In this document: in pieces, positions 6,298-12,727 of the stretch
How the letters are laid out: the number at the start of each line of letters is the position of its first letter
How positions within the stretch are numbered: position 1 is the first letter of the stretch
Assembly: GCA_035711465.1 (NCBI GenBank)
Contig: DASTCC010000016.1
Span: forward strand, 1-19,884
DNA length: 19,884 nt
Source of the DNA: DASTCC01 sp035711465
Lineage (GTDB): Bacteria > Acidobacteriota > Vicinamibacteria > Vicinamibacterales > SCN-69-37
Direction of reading: 5' to 3'
Translations under genes and position numbers: made by a program
The notes under the pieces: generated by a model
Databases searched by the model: none
What the model was told of the DNA's origin: nothing
What the model saw: the letters and a program-made list of their open reading frames with translations, nothing else

Positions 6298-7974
6298 ATG
6301 CAGGCGTTGTTTCAGGCGTTGCGTGACAACCCGGAGCTCGCCATCTTTCTGACGCTCGCCGTCGGCTTCACCATCGGCCGGCTGCGGTTCGGCTCTTTCA
6401 AGCTCGGCAGTGTCGTCGGCACGCTGCTCGCCGGGGTGACCATCGGGCAGGTCGGCGTCGTCGTTCCCGCGCTCGTCAAGACGACGTTCTTCGATCTGTT
6501 CCTGTTCGCGACCGGCTACAAGGTCGGCCCGCAGTTCTTCCGCGGGCTGAAGAAGAACGCCTTCACGCAGGTGACGCTGACCGTCGTCCTGTGCGTGACC
6601 AGCCTGGTCGTGACCTACGTCTTCGCGAAGTTGCTCGGCTACGACGTCGGCACCGCCGCCGGCCTGCTGGCCGGCGCGTTCACCGAGTCGACGGTCATCG
6701 GCACGGCCGGCGACACGATCTCGCGCCTGCCGCTCTCCGACGAAGAGAAGACGCGACTGATCAACAACATCCCGATCGCCTATTCGGTGAGCTATCTCGT
6801 CGGCACCGGACTGGTCGCCTGGTTTCTCTCGAGCCTGGCGCCGCGCCTGCTGGGCGTGAATCTCGCCGAGGAGAGCCGCAAGCTCGAGACGGAGCTCACC
6901 GCCACGCACGTCGGCGATCCGGCCGACCGATCCGCGTATCGGCCGTGGGACATTCGCGCCTACCGGCTGCCCGCATCCTGGGCCGGCCGCCGCGTCAGTG
7001 ACGTCGAAGCGACGTTCCGGCCCGATCGCGTGTTCGTCGAGCGGATTCATCGCGGCGGCACGCTCCTCGACGCCGAGCCGGACACCGTCCTGCAGGCGGG
7101 TGATGTCGTCGCCGTCGCCGCGCGCCGTCATGTCTTCTTCCCGATGGCGGCGACGTTCGGCGAGGAGATCAACGATCGGGCGCTGCTCGACTTTCCGGTG
7201 ACCGCGCTCGACGTCGTGCTCACCAACGGCGACATGGACGACCGCACGCTGGCAGAGGTCGCCGAAGTCCACGGCCGCGGCATCGCGTTGATCGATCTCA
7301 TCCGCGGCGGCGAGAGCATCCCGTTCAACGCGTCGACGGTGCTCAACCGCGGCGACCTGCTGCGCGTCGGCGGCGCGAAGCGCGACGTCGAACGCGTCGG
7401 CCGCGCGCTCGGCTATGTCGAGCGGCCATCGAGCGAAACGGACGTTGTGTTCGTCGGGCTCGGCATTTTTCTGGGCGGTCTGTTCGGGTTGCTGACCCTG
7501 ACCGTCGCCGACGTGCCGCTCAGCCTCACCGCCAGCGGCGGCGCTCTCGTCATGGGCCTGGTGTTCGGCTGGCTGCGATCGGTGCGGCCGACGTTCGGCC
7601 GCATTCCGGAACCGGCGCTGTGGGTCTTCGACACCATTGGCCTGGCCACATTCATCGGCATCGTCGGCCTGAACGCCGGGCCGGGCTTCGTCAGCGGCCT
7701 GCGCGAGACCGGTCCGAGCCTGCTCGTCGCCGGCGTCCTCGTCTCGCTGACGCCGCACGTCGCGACGGTGCTGTTCGGACGCTACGTGCTCGGGATGAAC
7801 CCGGTCATCCTGCTCGGCGCCTGCGCCGGCGCCGGCACGGCCACGGCAGCACTACGAGCCGTGCAAGACGAGGCCAAGAGCAAACTGCCCGTGCTCGGCT
7901 ACACGGTGCCGTACGCGATCGGCAACATCCTGCTGACGGCATGGGGACCCGTGATCGTCATGCTTCTCAGATAG
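6298..7974 (+). CDS. AspT/AAEx-family transporter with central TrkA-C (RCK-C) domains
   Basis: This 558-residue protein has the AspT layout. There is an N-terminal membrane half (about 12-190), a cytoplasmic middle with two TrkA-C-like domains (about 205-290 and 295-370), and a C-terminal membrane half (about 380-558). The duplicated family motifs are visible: GLLAGAFTESTVIGTAGD in the first half and GACAGAGTATAALRAV followed by LGYTVPYAIGNILL in the second. Characterised relatives include the aspartate:alanine antiporter AspT and the succinate exporter SucE. Exchange or export of a small dicarboxylate or amino acid is therefore likely, but the substrate is not readable. The start is firm: GAGGAG lies 6 nt before the ATG. 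It follows the DASS gene by 12 nt in the same operon. The TrkA-C domains suggest ligand control of transport. Confidence 0.86.
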   Translation: MQALFQALRDNPELAIFLTLAVGFTIGRLRFGSFKLGSVVGTLLAGVTIGQVGVVVPALVKTTFFDLFLFATGYKVGPQFFRGLKKNAFTQVTLTVVLCVTSLVVTYVFAKLLGYDVGTAAGLLAGAFTESTVIGTAGDTISRLPLSDEEKTRLINNIPIAYSVSYLVGTGLVAWFLSSLAPRLLGVNLAEESRKLETELTATHVGDPADRSAYRPWDIRAYRLPASWAGRRVSDVEATFRPDRVFVERIHRGGTLLDAEPDTVLQAGDVVAVAARRHVFFPMAATFGEEINDRALLDFPVTALDVVLTNGDMDDRTLAEVAEVHGRGIALIDLIRGGESIPFNASTVLNRGDLLRVGGAKRDVERVGRALGYVERPSSETDVVFVGLGIFLGGLFGLLTLTVADVPLSLTASGGALVMGLVFGWLRSVRPTFGRIPEPALWVFDTIGLATFIGIVGLNAGPGFVSGLRETGPSLLVAGVLVSLTPHVATVLFGRYVLGMNPVILLGACAGAGTATAALRAVQDEAKSKLPVLGYTVPYAIGNILLTAWGPVIVMLLR

Positions 7975-8010
7975 CGCAGGAGAGGGCGGCCCTAAGACTG
8001 GTTCCTGAGC

Positions 8011-8052
8011 TCTAAGTTTTGAGTTTTAAGTTTTGAGTTCTAAGTTCTAAGT
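8011..8052 (+). repeat. Six-unit 7-bp tandem repeat, consensus TYTRAGT
   Basis: Six perfect-length heptads run in phase: TCTAAGT, TTTGAGT, TTTAAGT, TTTGAGT, TCTAAGT, TCTAAGT. A partial seventh (TTTACGC) ends at base 8059, directly before ATG 8060. They are AT-rich in GC-rich surroundings. Each heptad carries TAA or TGA. Because 7 is not a multiple of 3, the stops at 8013, 8020, 8027, 8034, 8041 and 8048 close every plus-strand frame twice. The complement carries TAG or TAA in four of the six units. The repeat sits where a Shine-Dalgarno sequence should be for the downstream gene. Confidence 0.9.
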
Positions 8053-8059
8053 TTTACGC

Positions 8060-10447
8060 ATGTCTTCCTTCCTCCGAGATCTCCGCTTCGCAGCCCGCGT
8101 CCTCCTGCGGGCGCCCGGATTCTCGCTCGTCGTGATCCTCTCGCTTGGCGTCGGGGTCGCGCTGGCGGTGGCGACGCTGGCGGTGGTCAATGCATATCTG
8201 CTTCGATCGATGCCGTTTCCGGCCGCGGAACGGCTGTTCCAGATCGCCTACTCGCGCACCAACGAGCCGCTGCCACGCGACCTGGAAAAGATCGACTGGG
8301 CCGCGCTCGGTGACGTCGTCGAGGTGGCGCTGGCGTCGGATCCCGACGTCCTGTATCTCACCGAGGGCGGCTTCACCGAGCGCGCCAATAGCGCGCTCGT
8401 CAGCGCCGGCTATCTCGAAGGCCTCGGCGTCAGACCGGCGCTCGGCCGCACGCTCCGCGAAAGCGACGCGACGACGAGCGCGGACCGGGTCGCGCTCATC
8501 AGTCACGCGCTCTGGCGCAATCGCTTCGGCATGCGGCCTGACATCCTCGGCCGGCAGTTTCGCGCCTACTCGGCCGAAGACACGCGCGCGACGTTCACGC
8601 TGACTGTCGTCGGCGTCCTGCCGCCGGAATTCTGGACGTCGCGTCCGACCGACGTGATGCTGCCGCTCCGGACCGGCGCCGTCACCGCCTACTCCGTCCG
8701 GCTTCGCGACGGCGTCACCATCGCCGAGGCCGAGCGGCGGATCGCCGATGCAGTGCGTGCCGCAGCGTCGGCGATACCCCCGACATGGAGCGGCGTGCGC
8801 CTGCGGGCGATGCAGGAGCAGTACGCCGAGCCAGTCCGGCCGATCCTGGTCGCGATCTCGTTCGCGGCGGCGATCGCCCTCGCCATCGTCTGCGCCAACG
8901 TCGTCGTCCTGCTGCTGTTGCGATCGACGCGCCGACAGAAGGAGGTCGCCGTTCGCCTGGCGCTCGGCGCCGGACGCGTACAGGTGATGCGCATGATCGT
9001 CGCCGAGGCGCTGATCCTGACGGCGGCCGCGACCGCGATTGGCGTCGCGGTGACGGCCTCGGGCCTGCGCACGCTGGCGCCGATCGTCGAGCAGAATCTC
9101 GGTCGCATCGCACCGGGCGGGACGTCAGCGATCGCGATCGACGGCGCGGTGCTCGTCGCCGTCGGCGGCATCGGATCGATCGTCGCGCTGGCGCTGACGC
9201 TGGCGCCGGCACTGGCATCGTCACGGCACGATCTGTTCAGCTCGCTTCGCCGCGATGACCGCGGTGGCACCGGCAGCGTCGGCGGTCGCCGCCTCAGATC
9301 GTTCCTGACCGCAGCCGAAGTCGCGGGCTCCGTTGCGCTCCTCGTCGGCTGCGGCCTTCTCGTGCGGACGGCGCTGCATCTGACGAAGACGGACCTCGGC
9401 ATCGACACGACCGCCGTCGTCGCCGCGCAGGTGACGCTTCCGGCGCAGTCATATCCGACGCCAGCGGCCCTGGCCGCGTTCTACGATCGGTTGCAGGACG
9501 AGATGCGTCACCCGGCCACGTTCACGGATTGGCCGGTCCTCGTCGAGCCGATCCAGCACCCGATCGAGGCAGATGGCGCGAGCGTCGAGGGCCTCCTGAT
9601 CGGCGCGGTCGGCGTCAGCCCGCGGTTCTTCGAGACGTTCGGCGTCGACATCATCGAGGGCCGGCGGTTTTCGACGGCGGATCGAATCGGCTCGGAGCCG
9701 GTCGCGGTGATCAGTCAATCGCTGGCGCGGCGGCTGTGGCCGAACGGCGGTGCGGTCGGCCGGCGCATACGCACCGGCGAGGAGCTGTCGGTCCGCGCCC
9801 CGCTGGGTTCGTGGCGCATTGTTGTCGGCGTCGTCTCCGACGTTCGGCAGACCGTGACCGACAGCGATCTGCGCGACGTCTATCTGCCGTTCCAGCAGGT
9901 CCCGAACCGGTTCACGACCGTGCTCTTCGAGACCGATCGGCCGCTCGCCGAGTGGCTCGGAGCGTTTCGTCGATCGGTCGCGGCGATCGACGACGAAGTC
10001 GCGGTGTCGGCGTCAGCGACGCCGAGCGCCGCCGCCGCCCGCCAGCTAGCGGGTCCGCGGTTTCTGGCAGCGCTCTTCTCGGGCTTCGCGATCTTCACGG
10101 CTCTGCTCGCCGTGCTCGGCCTCTACGGCGTCGTCGCGTACGCAATTCAGCAGCGTCAGCGCGAGGTCGCGATTCGCATGGCGCTTGGCGCGACCGCCGC
10201 CGCCGTCACCACGCTGCTCGTCCGACACGGCGCGACCATCGTAGCCGTTGGTCTGGCGGCTGGCCTTCTCGGCGCGATCGGCGTCGCTCGCCTGCTTCGT
10301 GCGCAGATCCACGGCGTCGAGCCGTTCGATGCGATGACGTTCTCGGCGACGGTCGTCCTCCTCGGCGCCGCCGGACTGATGGCGAGCTGGTGGCCGGCGC
10401 GGCGGGCGTCGCGATCCAACCCGCTCATGGCGCTGAAGGCGGAGTGA
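8060..10447 (+). CDS. Duplicated orphan FtsX/MacB-type ABC permease (ADOP family)
   Basis: This 795-residue membrane protein opens with FLRDLRFAARVLLRAPGF, the cytoplasmic N-terminus typical of ADOP permeases. A first membrane helix (about 23-45), a large extracytoplasmic MacB-core-like domain and a FtsX membrane block follow. The block carries the coupling-loop motif EVAVRLALGAGR at about 295-306. A second core domain and second FtsX block repeat the arrangement, with EVAIRMALGA at about 702-711, some 407 residues later. Relatives of MacB/LolC move or mechanically transmit to envelope substrates using an ATPase, but no ATP-binding subunit lies nearby, hence the orphan label. The start matches the family N-terminus yet has no ribosome site, only the heptad repeat. 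The 3' end overlaps the convergent acyltransferase gene by 23 nt. Substrate unknown. Confidence 0.88.
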   Translation: MSSFLRDLRFAARVLLRAPGFSLVVILSLGVGVALAVATLAVVNAYLLRSMPFPAAERLFQIAYSRTNEPLPRDLEKIDWAALGDVVEVALASDPDVLYLTEGGFTERANSALVSAGYLEGLGVRPALGRTLRESDATTSADRVALISHALWRNRFGMRPDILGRQFRAYSAEDTRATFTLTVVGVLPPEFWTSRPTDVMLPLRTGAVTAYSVRLRDGVTIAEAERRIADAVRAAASAIPPTWSGVRLRAMQEQYAEPVRPILVAISFAAAIALAIVCANVVVLLLLRSTRRQKEVAVRLALGAGRVQVMRMIVAEALILTAAATAIGVAVTASGLRTLAPIVEQNLGRIAPGGTSAIAIDGAVLVAVGGIGSIVALALTLAPALASSRHDLFSSLRRDDRGGTGSVGGRRLRSFLTAAEVAGSVALLVGCGLLVRTALHLTKTDLGIDTTAVVAAQVTLPAQSYPTPAALAAFYDRLQDEMRHPATFTDWPVLVEPIQHPIEADGASVEGLLIGAVGVSPRFFETFGVDIIEGRRFSTADRIGSEPVAVISQSLARRLWPNGGAVGRRIRTGEELSVRAPLGSWRIVVGVVSDVRQTVTDSDLRDVYLPFQQVPNRFTTVLFETDRPLAEWLGAFRRSVAAIDDEVAVSASATPSAAAARQLAGPRFLAALFSGFAIFTALLAVLGLYGVVAYAIQQRQREVAIRMALGATAAAVTTLLVRHGATIVAVGLAAGLLGAIGVARLLRAQIHGVEPFDAMTFSATVVLLGAAGLMASWWPARRASRSNPLMALKAE

Positions 10448-11837
10448 CGCCAAGGACGTCACGCCGGTAGTCCGAGCGAAGCGCCTCGATCGCGGCAATC
10501 AACCGCTCGCGCATCCGCACCAGGTGGCGGCGGCCGATCGGCAGCCGATACAGCACCCGGCTGCTCCTGACGTGGCCGGCGTGCTGCGCCAGCTGACCGA
10601 GATACCAATGCGCGAACAGCCCGGTGAGCGGAAGGGAGAACAGATAGATGGCCGCTGCCGTCGGTCCGACCAGCCGCCACATCAGCGCAGCGGCGGCCAG
10701 GTACAGGCCGCCGAAGGCGATGAGACCCGCGACCATCGAGCCGTGGGCGACCTGCGACCGGCGGTTCTCCGCCGGCGCAAAGCGGTCGAGGGCCCAATCG
10801 ATGCACCAGATCGGCGCCAGCCGGTGCGCCCAGCCGTAGACGGCGATCGGTGCGCCGATCGCCAACAGCGCGCTTCGCGCCACGCCAGGTCTTCGCATCC
10901 TGCCATCGGCGATCGCGCCAATCGTCCGATCGGACAGGCCCAGCAACCACAACCTGCGCTCGTAGCGCATCAGCTCGACGACGAATCCCGCCAGCCGCTC
11001 GGGCTCCCTCGCTTCGAAGTGGGCGAGCGCGTCGCCGATGGCGCGGCCCAGCATCAGCTCCTCTGCTCCGGGCGCCATCGGCTCGGTGACGATCAGATTG
11101 CCGAGTCGCAGGCGATCGAGATACAGCTGCTTCACCGACGCGACGATCCGCTGGTGGTCGAGCGACGGCAGATCGAGAATCAACTCGCGCAGCCGCCGCT
11201 CGATGGCGCCGCTGAGCTCGCGCACGCCCTCGTGACGATTGGCCCGGTAGCTGGCGAGCCAGTCCGCGGCCCGAAACGGCGCGCCGAAGTGCACGAGCGC
11301 GTCGCTGCGAAATCGATCCTTGGCTGAATACGTGAGCCCGACCGGCGCGATCATCAGGCCGAGCCGGCCGTCGTGGCGATCCTCGATCTCGAGCGCCATC
11401 CTCGCCGCGCCGGTCTTGATCGGCTTCAGCTGATCGTCGTTGTAGCTGATGCCCTCGGGGAAGATGCCGATGGCGCCGCCGGCCTCGAAGACGTCGTAGC
11501 AGCGCGCGAAGGTGTCCGCGACCGTGGCCATCGCCTTCGGATCGTCCTGGCGGCGGTTGACCGGACTCACCCCGCACGTGGTCAGCAGCGCGCCGAGCGG
11601 CGCGAACCGGAACAGCCGGACGGTCGCCAGGAAATGCACGGGCCTCGGCACCGAGGCGCTGATGATGAAGGCGTCGGTGATCGATCCTGGATGGTTGGAG
11701 ACGAAGAGCACCGGCCCGGCGGCCGGCGCGCGCTCGATCCGGAAGTGCTCGATGCGGCGGAAGTAGGTGCGCAGGCCGGCGCGGACGAACAGGCCGATCG
11801 CCCACCGCCACCGGGGGCTGACGGTTCGCGCAGGCAT
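10425..11837 (-). CDS. PlsC-type glycerophosphate/lysophospholipid acyltransferase with C-terminal membrane segments
   Basis: This 470-residue protein carries the acyltransferase motifs of the PlsC family. NHPGSITD at 48-55 (His49 and Asp55 form the catalytic NHx4D pair), VNRR at 93-96, FPEGIS at 126-131 and APVGLTY near residue 165 all lie in the N-terminal 200 residues. Such enzymes move an acyl chain to glycerol phosphate or a lysophospholipid at the inner membrane. The C-terminal half is unusual for a simple PlsC (about 240 residues) and contains hydrophobic segments at about 325-345 and 370-425. It is the last gene of the fermentation operon, 39 nt after pflA. It may also have its own start site: CATAAT lies 7 nt before the ATG and no ribosome site is visible. 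Acyl donor and acceptor are not determinable. Confidence 0.87.
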   Translation of the reverse strand: MPARTVSPRWRWAIGLFVRAGLRTYFRRIEHFRIERAPAAGPVLFVSNHPGSITDAFIISASVPRPVHFLATVRLFRFAPLGALLTTCGVSPVNRRQDDPKAMATVADTFARCYDVFEAGGAIGIFPEGISYNDDQLKPIKTGAARMALEIEDRHDGRLGLMIAPVGLTYSAKDRFRSDALVHFGAPFRAADWLASYRANRHEGVRELSGAIERRLRELILDLPSLDHQRIVASVKQLYLDRLRLGNLIVTEPMAPGAEELMLGRAIGDALAHFEAREPERLAGFVVELMRYERRLWLLGLSDRTIGAIADGRMRRPGVARSALLAIGAPIAVYGWAHRLAPIWCIDWALDRFAPAENRRSQVAHGSMVAGLIAFGGLYLAAAALMWRLVGPTAAAIYLFSLPLTGLFAHWYLGQLAQHAGHVRSSRVLYRLPIGRRHLVRMRERLIAAIEALRSDYRRDVLGVTPPSAP

Positions 11838-11844
11838 GGCGCGG

Positions 11845-11850
11845 ATTATG
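11845..11850 (-). promoter_or_regulatory. Candidate -10 element close to the acyltransferase start
   Basis: On the minus strand, CATAAT ends 7 nt before ATG 11837-11835. If used, transcription would begin at or next to the start codon and the message would be leaderless. It fits the absence of a Shine-Dalgarno sequence, but no -35 is evident and read-through from pflA is also likely. Confidence 0.25.
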
Positions 11851-11876
11851 CCGCGATTCGCCGCCGCCCGGCGGCC

Positions 11877-12725
11877 TCACACGGCCCTGATGCCCTCGGC
11901 CTTGAAGATCGCGATCGTCTGGTCCATGAGCGCCGGCGTGGGTGGCTCGACGGTTTCCAGCGAGTACTTCATTCCGAGGGCGTGCCACTTGTAGCGGCCC
12001 ATCTGATGGAAGGGCAGGACGTCGAGCCGTTCGACGTTGCCGAGGCTGCCCGCGAACGCCGCAATCCTCCTGATGTCGTCGACGTCGTCGGTCAGTCCCG
12101 GCACCACGACGAAGCGCAGCCACACCGGCCGTTTGCGGTCCGCGAGCCGGCGCGCGAAGTCGAGCGTCGGTCCGTTGTCCATGCCGGTGAGCTGCTTGTG
12201 GCGCGCCGGATCCCACGCCTTGAGATCCATGATCACCAGGCTGACCACCTCGAGCTCCTCGTCGGACAGTCGCGATCCGTAGAAGCCGTTGGTGTTGAGC
12301 GCGGTGTGCACGCCCATCTGACGCGCCGCGCCGAGGAGCTTGACCACGAAGCGATCCTGCATCAGCGGCTCGCCGCCGCTCAGCGTCAGCCCGCCGGCCA
12401 TCACCTGGAGCCCGGTGCGGTACTTCGCCAGCGTCTCGCGCGCCCTGGCGATGGTCACCGGGATGCCGTTGCCCATCGTCCAGGTGTCGGGGTTGTGGCA
12501 GTAGAGGCAGCGCCACATGCACCCGGCCGTCCAGGCGACGACGCGCACGCCAGGTCCGTCGACGGCCGATCCGGTCGTGAATGAATGCAGGAAGCCGACG
12601 TCGCCGTTCTTGAGCGCGCTGCGGACGTCGGACTCGGGCACGTCTTTGCCGAGATTGACACGCAGCTCGTACGGGCTCTCCGCTTCGAGCGGCGTCGCCT
12701 CGGGCGGCACGGTGTCGGTCGCCAT
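11877..12725 (-). CDS. pflA: Pyruvate formate-lyase-activating enzyme (radical SAM)
   Basis: This 282-residue radical SAM enzyme installs the glycyl radical on PflB using S-adenosylmethionine and a [4Fe-4S] cluster. The cluster motif CMWRCLYC gives Cys69, Cys73 and Cys76, followed by the PflA-typical HNPDTW. SGGEP at 116-120 is the SAM-binding segment. The C-terminal half follows E. coli PflA closely (NTNGF, DLKAWD, RFVVVPG, LPFHQMGRYKW). Compared with E. coli PflA (246 residues), the protein has an N-terminal extension of about 40 residues before GFLHSFTTGSAVDGPG. The ATG lies 2 nt after the pflB stop and the GGAG ribosome site is inside the pflB end, so translation is coupled to its substrate enzyme. 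Confidence 0.95.
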   Translation of the reverse strand: MATDTVPPEATPLEAESPYELRVNLGKDVPESDVRSALKNGDVGFLHSFTTGSAVDGPGVRVVAWTAGCMWRCLYCHNPDTWTMGNGIPVTIARARETLAKYRTGLQVMAGGLTLSGGEPLMQDRFVVKLLGAARQMGVHTALNTNGFYGSRLSDEELEVVSLVIMDLKAWDPARHKQLTGMDNGPTLDFARRLADRKRPVWLRFVVVPGLTDDVDDIRRIAAFAGSLGNVERLDVLPFHQMGRYKWHALGMKYSLETVEPPTPALMDQTIAIFKAEGIRAV

Positions 12726-12727
12726 GG

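Noticed and set aside
5437..7758. A 773-codon minus-strand frame opposite the two transporter genes
   Set aside because: Low-complexity Glu/Arg/Asp/Ala composition, no domain, and opposite two well-supported membrane proteins.
7983..7993. Palindrome AGGGCGGCCCT after the AspT gene as a terminator
   Set aside because: The arms meet around a single central base, so no hairpin loop can form, and no T tract follows.
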